DNA of 16,258 nt from Ferruginibacter sp. (GCA_025352435.1 JANXTN010000162.1:1-16258); one strand, 5' to 3'; positions 7,549 to 16,140 are shown, counted from the first letter of the stretch. Program-made: numbers and translations. The notes: a model not told the origin generated them from the letters alone.

Positions 7549-9594
7549 ATGAAAAATACCTACAAAAAAATACTATACAGTGCAGCTACTATAGTGGCGC
7601 TCACAGGCTCGTATAGCAGCTTTGCACAATCCAAAGCAAAAATATTTATCGATGCTGCCGACATGGATAAAACTGTAAAACCCGGCGACGATTTTTATAC
7701 CTACGCAGGCGGAACATGGATAAAGAACAATCCCGTTCCTGCTAAAGAAACAAGTTGGGGAAGTTTCAACAAGCTGCGTGATTTTAATGTGAACGCCGTA
7801 AAAAAAGTATTGGAGACGGCTGTAACAGATAAAAAAGCAGCACCGGGTTCTGTTACCAAAAGAGTAGCAGATTTTTACAGCGCCGGTATGGATTCTCTCA
7901 CAATTGAAAAAAGAGGTTACACACCCATTAAAGAAATGTTGAAGGAAGTGGATGCTGTCAACAGCAAGGCCGCGGTATTAAAAATGATAGGCAGGCTGAA
8001 AGTTAGTGGCGCAGCTTCTCCATTGTATGGTTTTTCTGTAGGCCAGGATCGTAAGAATGTTGAAGTAATGATTCCTCAGTTAAGTCAGGGTGGCATTACA
8101 TTGCCGGATAGAGACTATTATTTAAAAAATGATGGCCGCAATTCGCAAATACAGGATGCATATAAAAAGTATATTTCAACCTTATTTACACTAACAGGCT
8201 CATCTGCTGCAGCTGCACAGCAAAACGCTGTTACGGTGTTTAATCTGGAAAAACAGTTAGCTGCTGCGCAAATGAGCAGGGTTGAGATGAGAGATCCATA
8301 TAAAACATACAACAAATTTCAGTTGGATGAATTAAGTAAAATAACAGAAGGCATAAACTGGAGAGAGGTATTGTCAGACCTTAAAATAAAAAAACAAGAT
8401 ACCGTTTTGGTAAACAATCCCGGTTTTTTTACTGAAATGTCCAAGTTAACTAAAAGCGTTTCTACAGAAGATTGGAAAACTTATTTACGCTGGAATATTT
8501 TAAAATCTGCCGCGCCTTATTTAAGCAGCAACTTTGTAAATGCAAACTTTGCTTTTAATCAGGTGTTAAGTGGGCAACGTACACAAACGCCAAGAGGGGA
8601 GCGCATTTCCTTACTTACAGATGGTTCAATTGGAGAGCTGCTAGGTCAATTATATGTAAAAGAATACTTTACCCCGGAAGCCAAAGCACGCATGACAGAG
8701 CTGGTAGCTAACTTACGCAAAGCATTTGCTGTAAGAATAAATAAATTGGATTGGATGAGCCCTGCTACAAAGGTAAAAGCATTGGCAAAACTGGCTGCAT
8801 TCCGTCCAAAGATTGGTTATCCGGATAAATGGAGAAATTATGATGGACTTGCAATAAACCGAAACACCTATTTTGAAAATGTTCAAAATGTAGGTAAGTG
8901 GAATTACAATTACATGATTGATCAGTTAGGAAAACCGGTAGATAGAGAACGTTGGGGAATGACACCACCGACAGTAAATGCTTACTACAATGCTACGCTA
9001 AATGAAATCGTTTTTCCTGCAGGTATTTTACAGTTTCCTTTCTTTGATCCTAAAGCAGATGATGCGGTAAATTATGGCGGAATTGGTGCTGTTATTGGTC
9101 ATGAAATGTCGCATGGCTTTGATGACAATGGCAGCAAGTATGATGCGGATGGTACACTTAGAAACTGGTGGACGGAAGAAGACCGTATAAAGTTTGATGC
9201 AAAAACAACTACACTTGCCAAACAATATGATGCTTATACTGTACTTGATACAATGCATGTAAATGGAAAATTAACTTTAGGTGAAAACATTGGTGACCTC
9301 GGTGGCTTAAATGTAGCATATGAAGCATTTAAAATGACACCGCAGGGAAAATCAACCGCAACGATTGATGGCTTTACACCCGACCAACGTTTCTTTTTAT
9401 CATGGGCACAGGTTTGGCGTGGTAATATTTTACCACAAACAGAAGCGCAGTTAATCGTTACAGACCCTCATTCTCCGGGTCAGTACCGAACAATTGGCGC
9501 TCCTGTAAATATGGATGCTTGGTACAACGCCTTCAATGTAAAAGAAGGAGATAAACTGTATAAAAAACCTGAAGACAGAATTAGAATGTGGTAA
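7549..9594 (+). CDS. Secreted M13-family zinc metallopeptidase (PepO/neprilysin-like)
   Basis: M13 peptidases cleave oligopeptides of limited size inside a closed chamber. The 681-residue product fits the family's usual 650-750 length. It starts with a type I signal peptide (positively charged MKNTYKK, hydrophobic core, predicted cleavage near SFA/QS at 26), so it acts in the periplasm or outside. The N-terminal M13 domain opens with PGDDFYTYAGGTWIKNNPVP near 45-64. Catalytic features are the zinc ligands His518 and His522 with general base Glu519 (HEMSH), the third ligand Glu579 and Asp583 (GENIGD), the substrate-binding NAYYN at 477-481, and His641 and Arg647 near the end. The C-terminus RMW matches the family's conserved terminal Trp. 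All key residues are present. It is likely monocistronic, with its own terminator. The ATG at 7549 gives a full signal peptide. Confidence 0.96.
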   Translation: MKNTYKKILYSAATIVALTGSYSSFAQSKAKIFIDAADMDKTVKPGDDFYTYAGGTWIKNNPVPAKETSWGSFNKLRDFNVNAVKKVLETAVTDKKAAPGSVTKRVADFYSAGMDSLTIEKRGYTPIKEMLKEVDAVNSKAAVLKMIGRLKVSGAASPLYGFSVGQDRKNVEVMIPQLSQGGITLPDRDYYLKNDGRNSQIQDAYKKYISTLFTLTGSSAAAAQQNAVTVFNLEKQLAAAQMSRVEMRDPYKTYNKFQLDELSKITEGINWREVLSDLKIKKQDTVLVNNPGFFTEMSKLTKSVSTEDWKTYLRWNILKSAAPYLSSNFVNANFAFNQVLSGQRTQTPRGERISLLTDGSIGELLGQLYVKEYFTPEAKARMTELVANLRKAFAVRINKLDWMSPATKVKALAKLAAFRPKIGYPDKWRNYDGLAINRNTYFENVQNVGKWNYNYMIDQLGKPVDRERWGMTPPTVNAYYNATLNEIVFPAGILQFPFFDPKADDAVNYGGIGAVIGHEMSHGFDDNGSKYDADGTLRNWWTEEDRIKFDAKTTTLAKQYDAYTVLDTMHVNGKLTLGENIGDLGGLNVAYEAFKMTPQGKSTATIDGFTPDQRFFLSWAQVWRGNILPQTEAQLIVTDPHSPGQYRTIGAPVNMDAWYNAFNVKEGDKLYKKPEDRIRMW

Positions 9595-9613
9595 TGAATT
9601 AAAATAACTTTTA

Positions 9614-9647
9614 AACAAAGGCAGTCATTAATTTGGCTGCCTTTGTT
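9614..9647 (+). terminator. Terminator of the M13 peptidase gene
   Basis: AACAAAGGCAG (9614-9624) and CTGCCTTTGTT (9637-9647) form a perfect 11-bp stem with a 12-base loop, starting 19 bp past the stop codon. The descending arm runs into CTTTGTTGTTAT, a partial U-tract. The stem's strength and position support an intrinsic terminator for the peptidase gene, and probably keep its transcription separate from the following reductase. Confidence 0.8.
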
Positions 9648-9734
9648 GTTATATAGAGAATACAATTCATTACATAAACTTGTTATCATTACCTTACAAC
9701 GATTGTAAATATCTTTCATTAAATAAAAATATTC

Positions 9735-10607
9735 ATGGCCAGTATAGAATTTTCTCCATTAATAGCAGGAACAATGAAATGGGGAACATGGGGTAAAAAT
9801 TATAATACTGCTCAAATGCAGACCATAATTAATTGCTGTATAGAAAACAATATTACTTCTTTCGACCATGCAGATATTTATGGTGACTATTCCACGGAAG
9901 CGGCATTTGGGGCTGCTTATAACCAAATGAATATTGGCCGATCCGCTGTGCAGTTTATTTCAAAATGCGGTATACAATTATTGGGAGGCGTTAGAAAAAA
10001 TAAGATTAAGCATTATGATTATTCTAATGAGTACATCATTAAATCTGCAGAACAGTCACTAGCAAATCTACATACAGATTACCTGGATTTATTTTTATTG
10101 CATCGCCCTAGTCCTTTAATGCACACTGATGAAATTGCTGAAGCCATAACCAAATTAAAAAAGGACGGCAAGATTTTATCCTTCGGTGTTTCAAATTTTA
10201 CGTCTACACAAACTGCACTTATTGGCCAACAAATAGAAGTAGAATTTAATCAGTTAGAATATTCTATTACCCATCTATATCCATTAGAAAATGGCATTTT
10301 TGAGGATATGATTATCAATCATATTACACCCATGTGTTGGTCGCCACTCGGCAATGTGTTTACAAATGCAACAGAACACACAACTAGTATCAAAAAAGTA
10401 ATTACCGAATTATCAGAAAAATACAATGTACCTGAGGACGTTATTTTATTGGCTTGGATATTAAAACACCCCGCAAAAATATTACCTGTTTTTGGCACTG
10501 CAGATCCGAAAAGAATTGCTAATTTAATGAAAGCAACTGCAATTGATTTTGAATTAACTGATTGGTTTTATTTGTTAGAAGTAGGAAAAGGAAGAGAAGT
10601 AGCTTAA
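9735..10607 (+). CDS. Aldo/keto reductase, YdhF-like
   Basis: Aldo/keto reductases use NADPH to reduce aldehydes and ketones in the cytoplasm. The 290-residue protein has the (beta/alpha)8 family pattern with the full catalytic tetrad: Asp44 and Tyr49 in FDHADIYG, Lys77 in FISKCG, and His123 in LLHRP. The DHADIYG wording and LLHRPSPLM follow E. coli YdhF rather than the classic aldose reductase branch. GVSNFT at 151-156 and the late segment VFGTADPKRI near 252-261, which contacts the nucleotide phosphate in this fold, are also typical. There is no signal peptide. It follows the peptidase gene after a terminator, so it is probably a separate unit, and it converges on nuoN with 19 bp between the stop codons. 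The physiological substrate is not predictable. Confidence 0.93.
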   Translation: MASIEFSPLIAGTMKWGTWGKNYNTAQMQTIINCCIENNITSFDHADIYGDYSTEAAFGAAYNQMNIGRSAVQFISKCGIQLLGGVRKNKIKHYDYSNEYIIKSAEQSLANLHTDYLDLFLLHRPSPLMHTDEIAEAITKLKKDGKILSFGVSNFTSTQTALIGQQIEVEFNQLEYSITHLYPLENGIFEDMIINHITPMCWSPLGNVFTNATEHTTSIKKVITELSEKYNVPEDVILLAWILKHPAKILPVFGTADPKRIANLMKATAIDFELTDWFYLLEVGKGREVA

Positions 10608-10608
10608 T

Positions 10609-10626
10609 TTATTTGTAAGCAAATAA
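10609..10626. terminator. Palindrome between convergent genes
   Basis: TTATTTG (10609-10615) and CAAATAA (10620-10626) form a perfect 7-bp stem with a TAAG loop, filling the whole 19-bp gap between the reductase stop and the nuoN stop. The symmetry would let it serve both strands. It is AT-rich with only one G:C pair and lacks a long U-tract, so as an intrinsic terminator it would be weak. Confidence 0.45.
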
Positions 10627-12030
10627 CTATTGATGGTACATCCAGCCTACCACAAATTCAGGGTAAATGCCGATAGCAATAATTAACACAGCAGCAATTG
10701 CAAGCATCACTTTAAATGAGGGAGTGATCTCCTTCTCTGCAATAACCTCCACTCCAGGCTCTTTAAAATACATAGCCTGTATTACCCTAAAATAGTAGTA
10801 TGCACTAATAGCTGCAAAAAGAACTGCCACTATGATTAACCAGAATTTGCCGGTATTTTCTGCTGCCGCCATCAACATAAAAAACTTGCTTTGAAAGCCT
10901 GCGGTTAATGGAATACCGGTAAGAGACAATAAAAAAATGGTTGTGCAAAGCGCTAATAGTGGATGTTTTTTTCCAAGGCCGTTAAAACCTTCAATGGTGT
11001 AGTCGTTCATTTTTATGAGCACTGCAAATATGCCAATGGTTGCTATACTATAAGCAGCTGCATATAACAACAAACCTTCTTTTGCCATAGTATTTAAAGC
11101 AAATACGGCGAGCATCATAAAACCGGCCTGAGCTATACTTGAGTATGCAAGCATTCGCTTTACACTTTGTTGAAAAACTGCTGTAATATTTCCAATTAAA
11201 AGAGTAAGAACTGTTATAAACACAATCAGGTTTTGCCATTGACTTTGTACTTTCCCAAAAGAATTTTCAAACAGTCTGACAAATGCAAAGAAGCCGGCAA
11301 CCTTTACGATAGTGCTCATAAAGGAAGTGAAGACTGTTGGCGCTCCGTCGTACACATCGGGCGTCCAAAAATGAAAGGGCGCCGCAGAAACTTTAAAGGA
11401 CAATGCAATAATTAGAAATACCAAACCAACCGCAATCATAATTGGCATCGTTCCCTCACCCATTTGAATATTGTTTATAAAGAACGAGCCATTAGGGTTA
11501 CCCCCGTAAATAAAGGCAATCCCCATCAACATAATCCCTGTTGAAAATGCACCCATCAAAAAATACTTAAGAGAGGCTTCATTGCTCTTCAGGTTTCTCT
11601 TATCGCTTCCTGTGAGAATGTATAATGGAATAGACATGATCTCTATACCAAGGAATAACAGCAACAATGTGTTATATGTGGCCGAAATACAAACACCACA
11701 AATCACAAAAAAGATCAGTGCAAAATATTCACCGACGTGCTCACCTACTTTCTCAATGTCTCTTCCGCTTAATAAAAAGAAAAGCAAAGTACATGCTAAA
11801 ACAACAGCAATAAATGTTAGATTAAAACTACCAATATTCAACATTTCTTTGGTGTCAATGTTGAAATGAATAGCGCCCTTTCCAAAAGCGTTTAATTCAA
11901 ACGCATTCGCAATAAATACAAGTATGATACCTGCAAGTGCAAGATATTTAGGAGTGGTTTTACTTTTAATAAATACCCCCGAAAACATCATTAAAACTCC
12001 CCACAATGCAGATAATAAAATTGCGTTCAT
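10627..12030 (-). CDS. nuoN: NADH-quinone oxidoreductase subunit N
   Basis: NuoN is one of three antiporter-like subunits of the complex I membrane arm, each thought to move one proton per NADH oxidised. The 467-residue product is nearly all membrane helix (about 13-14 segments), as in the family. The charged residues of the proton path are visible: Glu130 in the fifth-helix segment FLGIEIMSIPLYIL, Lys213 in SFKVSAAPFHFW, and Lys243 in STIVKVAGFF. The signature FHFWTPDVYDGAPT is at 219-231 and KRMLAYSSIAQAG at 291-303. It is the last gene of the nuo run, 156 bp after nuoM, and is followed by the convergent aldo/keto reductase. The ATG at 12030 gives a normal N-terminal helix. Confidence 0.96.
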   Translation of the reverse strand: MNAILLSALWGVLMMFSGVFIKSKTTPKYLALAGIILVFIANAFELNAFGKGAIHFNIDTKEMLNIGSFNLTFIAVVLACTLLFFLLSGRDIEKVGEHVGEYFALIFFVICGVCISATYNTLLLLFLGIEIMSIPLYILTGSDKRNLKSNEASLKYFLMGAFSTGIMLMGIAFIYGGNPNGSFFINNIQMGEGTMPIMIAVGLVFLIIALSFKVSAAPFHFWTPDVYDGAPTVFTSFMSTIVKVAGFFAFVRLFENSFGKVQSQWQNLIVFITVLTLLIGNITAVFQQSVKRMLAYSSIAQAGFMMLAVFALNTMAKEGLLLYAAAYSIATIGIFAVLIKMNDYTIEGFNGLGKKHPLLALCTTIFLLSLTGIPLTAGFQSKFFMLMAAAENTGKFWLIIVAVLFAAISAYYYFRVIQAMYFKEPGVEVIAEKEITPSFKVMLAIAAVLIIAIGIYPEFVVGWMYHQ

Positions 12031-12034
12031 ACAT

Positions 12035-12060
12035 TTAGATATAAGATGTTAGATATAAGA
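12035..12060. repeat. TTAGATATAAGA direct repeat (14-bp period)
   Basis: TTAGATATAAGA occurs twice, at 12035-12046 and 12049-12060, joined by TG. A weaker continuation, CTCAAGACTAAAAC, follows at 12061-12074. The repeat begins 5 bp before the nuoN ATG (on the minus-strand side), so it occupies the place where a ribosome-binding site would be expected. It probably belongs to a dispersed low-complexity intergenic family; that is inference. Confidence 0.7.
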
Positions 12061-12155
12061 CTCAAGACTAAAACTCGATCATCTATCTATCTCTCTTTTT
12101 TAAATTTAATTACCACCTTTTCTCTTGTAAGCAGATTCATCATCGACTTACGCTT

Positions 12156-12186
12156 AACCATCAACCAATCAACTAATACTATTCAA
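12156..12186. repeat. AAC(C/T)-ATC short-period repeat after nuoM
   Basis: Directly beyond the nuoM stop the plus strand reads AACCATC (12156), AACCAATC (12163), then AACTAATAC (12171) and TTCAACTAC, a 7-9 bp imperfect repeat of an AAC plus ATC unit. It differs in sequence from the repeat at the other end of the same 156-bp gap. Between the two lies a pyrimidine-rich stretch with ATCTATCTATCTCTC at 12079-12093. No gene or terminator is evident. Confidence 0.55.
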
Positions 12187-13671
12187 CTACTTTATTACAA
12201 GTCCATTCACAGCTTCTTTCGCCAGGTTAATCATAGGCTGCGGATAAACACCAAATGTAAATATCATTACCACTATTAAACCCAGCCCAAGTTTTTGTAC
12301 CAAAGAAATATCTGTAATGTTTGCAGTTACAGTATTTGTGTTGCCGTAAAATACTTTTTGTATCATATTTAGTGTATACACTGCTGCTAAAATTATTGCA
12401 AGCCCTGCAACTGCGGCCATCCAGATACTGTGTTGGTAAATACCGGCAAACATCATAAACTCACCCACGAAGGCGTTGGTTAATGGTAATGCAATATTTG
12501 CAAAAGCAATTATTACAAGCATTATTGTGAGCACCGGGGCTTTTTGTGCAACGCCGCCCAACTCACTCATATTTTTTACACCAGTTTGTTGTTCTATCAT
12601 CTCTACAACTATCCACAAGCCTATGATGTTTATACCATGGCTAAACATTTGGATCATTATTCCCTGCAAACTCATTTCATTCATTGCGAAAATAGCTGCA
12701 CACATTAAGCCTATATGGGCAATAGAAGAATATGCAACGAGCTTTTTTAAATTGTCTTGCAACATGGCAATACAACTTGCGTAAATAATTCCTGCAATAC
12801 AAAGTATCATTACAATATTGGTAAATTTTGGTACTGCTAATGGGAAGATTGGTATCAACCATTTAATAACTCCAAACAAACCCATCTTAACCATAATGCC
12901 TGAAAGCACCATCGTTACTGATGTAGGCGATTGGTCATAAGTATCTGGCTGCCATGTATGGAATGGGAACACAGGCATTTTTATTGCAAAGGCTATAAAG
13001 AACAACCAGAACAACCAGCTCTGCTCTCCCTCATTTAAATTAGTACTATAAAAGGCAGGTAAAGAAAAAGAATGTAAAGATTGTACCCCATTTTCGAAAA
13101 GCCTTGGACCTGTATGCAGGTAAACATAAATAATTCCGGTAAGCATTAAAAGCGAACCCAAAAATGTATAAACAAAAAACTTAAACGTAGCCGGTATTCT
13201 CTTTTCGCCGCCCCACTTACTACATAGAAAATAGACAGGTATTAATGCAAGTTCCCAGAAGAAATAAAATACTAATGCATCTCTTGCTACAAAAACACCC
13301 ATCAATCCACACTCCGCTAACATCATCAAACCAAAAAAAGCACCTGCATTCTTATAATTATTTTTGTATGTGCTTAGGAATATTATTGGAAATGAAACAG
13401 CGGTGAGCAACGTAAGTATTCTTCCTGATCCTTCTATTGAAATATAAAAACTTGTACCTAAATTTTTAAGCCATAAATAGTTTACTGCATTGTAGGTAAC
13501 ATACGACTCAGATGCATAAAAAAGACTTGTTAATGCAACTCCTAATACCAATAACGAACCACCAAATGCAATGGCCTTAGCACGCTTATCATCTTTAATA
13601 AAAAAACAAATAATACCCGAAAGCAAAGGCAGCCACAGCAACAATTCAGGAAAAGTAATAAAAGTACCCAA
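12187..13671 (-). CDS. nuoM: NADH-quinone oxidoreductase subunit M
   Basis: NuoM is the middle antiporter-like subunit of the complex I membrane arm. The 494-residue protein has the expected 13-14 helices. Key proton-path residues are Glu140 in YFFWELALIPVYFL, Lys230 in FAIKMPVFPFHTW and Lys262 in GIMVKMGLFG. KLVAYSSIAHIGLM is at about 310-323. The discontinuous-helix signature reads FPFHTWQPDTYDQSPTS, where most NuoM proteins have a PDAHxEAPT-like version. The only possible start is TTG at 13671: the upstream in-frame codon pair is TAG GCT, where TAG is the nuoL stop, and no ATG lies near. The gene therefore begins one codon after nuoL ends, in the same frame, so its translation is probably coupled to nuoL. 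A 156-bp gap follows before nuoN. Confidence 0.95.
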   Translation of the reverse strand: MGTFITFPELLLWLPLLSGIICFFIKDDKRAKAIAFGGSLLVLGVALTSLFYASESYVTYNAVNYLWLKNLGTSFYISIEGSGRILTLLTAVSFPIIFLSTYKNNYKNAGAFFGLMMLAECGLMGVFVARDALVFYFFWELALIPVYFLCSKWGGEKRIPATFKFFVYTFLGSLLMLTGIIYVYLHTGPRLFENGVQSLHSFSLPAFYSTNLNEGEQSWLFWLFFIAFAIKMPVFPFHTWQPDTYDQSPTSVTMVLSGIMVKMGLFGVIKWLIPIFPLAVPKFTNIVMILCIAGIIYASCIAMLQDNLKKLVAYSSIAHIGLMCAAIFAMNEMSLQGIMIQMFSHGINIIGLWIVVEMIEQQTGVKNMSELGGVAQKAPVLTIMLVIIAFANIALPLTNAFVGEFMMFAGIYQHSIWMAAVAGLAIILAAVYTLNMIQKVFYGNTNTVTANITDISLVQKLGLGLIVVMIFTFGVYPQPMINLAKEAVNGLVIK

Positions 13672-13674
13672 AGC

Positions 13675-15588
13675 CTAGTTTTTTATAAACAGTTGTATAA
13701 TAAATAACAGTAACATTCCAATAACCATAAGCAAAATATAAGCACCTACCTGCCCGCTTTGTAACCAACGCAACTGACGGCTACCATAGTTCACAAATTT
13801 GCCTGTGCCATTCACAAGCCCATCAATTCCTTTTTTCTCAACCACATTATCAAAAAAGGCAGCTAATGATTTTAATGGCTGCGTAATTATTTTATCATAG
13901 ATCTCATCTACATACCATTTGTTTTCCAAAACTCTTGCAATACCTGTTGCAGGCGCTTCATTTTCATACTTATAATTACTAAATATTTTTAACCCAAATA
14001 ACAATGACAGCAATGAAAGTATAACAGAAATACCCATTATTAAAAATTCAGTATTGTGGCTTATTTCATGTTTTACTGCAATGGCATTGCTTTGTGTAAA
14101 AACGGGTTCTAAGAAAGCTTCTAGTTTGTGGCCACCATGCATAAATATTTCTGGTATTCCAACCCAACCTCCTACTACGGCAAGAATGGCAAGTATAATC
14201 AAAGGAAAAGTAATTGCCTTAGGGCTTTCGTGTAAATGATGTTCCTGCTCATGTGTTCCCCGAAATTTTCCAAGAAAGGTCATGGCATATAAACGGAACA
14301 TATAAAAGGCAGTCATCATTGCACCTACAACACCAATTCCCCACAATAACGGACTTTTAGCAAATGCACCTGCAAGTATTTCATCTTTAGAAAAGAACCC
14401 TGAAAATGGTGGCATACCTGAAATTGCAATACAACCCAGCAAGAAAGTCATATTTGTAATGCTCATGTATTTCTTTAAGCCACCCATGTTGCGCATATCT
14501 TGTTCGCCACCCATGGCATGTATTACACTACCGGCTCCTAAGAACAAAAGCGCTTTGAAAAATGCGTGTGTCATTACATGAAAAACCGCACCTGTGTATG
14601 CACCTACGCCCAGTCCTAAAAACATATACCCTAACTGACTCACAGTTGAATATGCCAATACTTTCTTAATATCATTTTGTTTAATGGCAATAGTTGCAGC
14701 AACAATAGCTGTAGTTAAACCAATAATAGCGACTACATTTTGTGTAGCTGGCGCCATCGTATAAAGCACGTTGCTCCTTGCAATCATATAAATACCCGCC
14801 GTTACCATCGTAGCAGCATGTATCAATGCGCTCACAGGTGTTGGACCAGCCATGGCATCAGGCAACCATGTGTATAAAGGTATTTGTGCACTTTTTCCGC
14901 AAGCTCCTATAAAAAATAATAAAGTAATTCCAGTAATATCGGTAGTAGATAATTTAGCAAGACTTGCAGCAGAAAAGACTTCATCATAACTGACAGTTCC
15001 AATAATCGAGATTAACCAAAACAATCCAAGTAAGAATCCAAGGTCACCAATACGGTTCATTATAAATGCTTTCTTTGCGGCATTTGTATAATCATTGTTT
15101 TTAAACCAGTACCCGATTAGTAAATAAGAGCAAAGACCAACGCCCTCCCAGCCGAAAAACATAATTACATAATTGCCTCCCATAACAAGCAACAGCATGG
15201 AGAAAACAAACAAGTTTAAATAAGAAAAGTATTTAGAAAAATCTTTTGAATCTTCATCGTGCATGTAAGAAGTAGAATACACATGAATGAGAAAACCAAC
15301 ACCGGTAATGATCAACAGAAATAAAGTAGAGAGCTGGTCAATCTTAAATTCGAATGGAACTGTGAGAGATTCAATTTTAAGCAAATTAAAATAATGCGCA
15401 ACATGCGTGTTACCTGCTTTAACCAGAAAGAATACAAATAGGCTTAGAGCAAATGAACCAAAAATAGCTGCGCTAGCAATAAACCCTGAAGCCCCTTTAG
15501 ATAAATTGTTCCTGAATAAACCGGTAATAAGAAACCCCAACAGAGGCAGAAAAGGAATAAGCCAGACTATTTGTAAAACATTATTCAT
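13675..15588 (-). CDS. nuoL: NADH-quinone oxidoreductase subunit L
   Basis: NuoL is the distal antiporter-like subunit and the largest of complex I's membrane arm. The 637-residue protein has the typical length and about 16 helices. Visible proton-path residues are Glu148 in FFGWEGVGLCSYLLIGYW, Asp182 in NRIGDLGF, Lys232 in GACGKSAQIP and His257 in SALIHAATMVTAG. The motif WLPDAMAGPTPVSALIHAAT at 241-260 is the family hallmark, and FSGFFSKDEI near 398-407 lies in the C-terminal half. The segment from about 540 to 610 (charged, with VDEIYDKIITQPLK) corresponds to the amphipathic lateral helix that clamps NuoM and NuoN, and a final transmembrane anchor ends the chain. It lies 170 bp after nuoK. 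Its TAG stop is followed at once by the GCT and TTG codons that open nuoM. Confidence 0.97.
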   Translation of the reverse strand: MNNVLQIVWLIPFLPLLGFLITGLFRNNLSKGASGFIASAAIFGSFALSLFVFFLVKAGNTHVAHYFNLLKIESLTVPFEFKIDQLSTLFLLIITGVGFLIHVYSTSYMHDEDSKDFSKYFSYLNLFVFSMLLLVMGGNYVIMFFGWEGVGLCSYLLIGYWFKNNDYTNAAKKAFIMNRIGDLGFLLGLFWLISIIGTVSYDEVFSAASLAKLSTTDITGITLLFFIGACGKSAQIPLYTWLPDAMAGPTPVSALIHAATMVTAGIYMIARSNVLYTMAPATQNVVAIIGLTTAIVAATIAIKQNDIKKVLAYSTVSQLGYMFLGLGVGAYTGAVFHVMTHAFFKALLFLGAGSVIHAMGGEQDMRNMGGLKKYMSITNMTFLLGCIAISGMPPFSGFFSKDEILAGAFAKSPLLWGIGVVGAMMTAFYMFRLYAMTFLGKFRGTHEQEHHLHESPKAITFPLIILAILAVVGGWVGIPEIFMHGGHKLEAFLEPVFTQSNAIAVKHEISHNTEFLIMGISVILSLLSLLFGLKIFSNYKYENEAPATGIARVLENKWYVDEIYDKIITQPLKSLAAFFDNVVEKKGIDGLVNGTGKFVNYGSRQLRWLQSGQVGAYILLMVIGMLLLFIIQLFIKN

Positions 15589-15600
15589 ACTTTGTAAAAG

Positions 15601-15628
15601 ACCACGGACGACAGACGACGGACCTTGG
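15601..15628. repeat. 7-bp repeat block, left arm (nuoK-nuoL gap)
   Basis: The plus strand reads ACCACGG, ACGACAG, ACGACGG and ACCTTGG in consecutive 7-bp units from 15601. On the minus strand this is a CGTNGTC-type heptad series. It is 12 bp upstream of the nuoL start codon on the coding strand and is much more GC-rich than its surroundings. Confidence 0.7.
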
Positions 15629-15731
15629 TTGGTTTATAAAAGCTAACAGCTTCAGTTTAAAATCGAATTATTTATTTTAAAATTTTAATCCTTTCATTTT
15701 CATAATACGACTCCCAAACAAAAAAGCCTTT

Positions 15732-15759
15732 TGTGGTCTATTGTCCGTAGTCTATCCTC
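15732..15759. repeat. 7-bp repeat block, right arm (nuoK-nuoL gap)
   Basis: The plus strand reads TGTGGTC, TATTGTC, CGTAGTC and TATCCTC in 7-bp units from 15732, running up to the nuoK stop codon. It is the inverse counterpart of the block at 15601-15628: the minus strand of this block matches the plus strand of the left block at about 17 of 23 positions, so the two could pair across roughly 100 bases. Nearby ACAAAA/TTTTGT (about 15718-15734) can form a short AT-rich hairpin. Confidence 0.65.
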
Positions 15760-16091
15760 TAATTCTTCAAACGGTTTAAAAAATTCACATCAATGCTATG
15801 TGTATTTCTATACAACATCACAATTATTGAAAGCCCAACACTAACTTCTGCGGCGGCTACAATCATAATAAAAAATACAAAAATTTGCGCATCGCTTGCA
15901 AATGTCGGTAATGCTTTTGCGGCTGTACTTGCTGCATGCATATTAGAAAATGCAACCAACAATAAGTTAACTGCATTCAACATTACCTCCACACACATAA
16001 ATACGATGATGGCATTCCTCCTTGTGAGCACACCTACAATCCCGATTGTAAAAAGTGTTAATGATAATGCTATATATGCTTTGATGTCCAT
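15759..16091 (-). CDS. nuoK: NADH-quinone oxidoreductase subunit K
   Basis: NuoK is the small three-helix subunit near the start of the complex I membrane arm. The 110-residue product matches the family length (about 100-105) with a slightly longer C-terminus. Helices lie at about 6-23, 27-48 and 68-94. The two membrane glutamates essential for proton transfer are Glu35 ([14 protein letters not shown]) and Glu82 ([12 protein letters not shown]), equivalent to E. coli Glu36 and Glu72. The loop between helices 2 and 3 is Ala/Ser-rich and about ten residues longer than in E. coli. The ATG at 16091 fits the family start [10 protein letters not shown]. nuoL follows after 170 bp. The gene upstream, ending at 16141, does not resemble nuoJ, the usual neighbour. 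Confidence 0.96.
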   Translation of the reverse strand: MDIKAYIALSLTLFTIGIVGVLTRRNAIIVFMCVEVMLNAVNLLLVAFSNMHAASTAAKALPTFASDAQIFVFFIMIVAAAEVSVGLSIIVMLYRNTHSIDVNFLNRLKN

Positions 16092-16108
16092 TTTTAGTTT
16101 AGCTCACA

Positions 16109-16132
16109 GATTGTACTGATTTTGCACAGATT
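16109..16132. repeat. CAGATT-type repeat between nuoK and the upstream gene
   Basis: On the minus strand AATCTGTGCA, AATCAGTAC and AATCTGTGAG start at 16132, 16121 and 16112, spacings of 11 and 9 bp. The plus strand shows CACAGATT twice (16105-16112 and 16125-16132). The array lies 18 bp upstream of the nuoK start codon. It is short and low-complexity and may belong to a dispersed intergenic family. Confidence 0.55.
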
Positions 16133-16140
16133 TTAATTTG

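Noticed and set aside
7549..9594. Possible inactive M13 peptidase
   Set aside because: All zinc ligands, the catalytic Glu519 and the substrate-binding residues are present, so it appears to be an ordinary active member.
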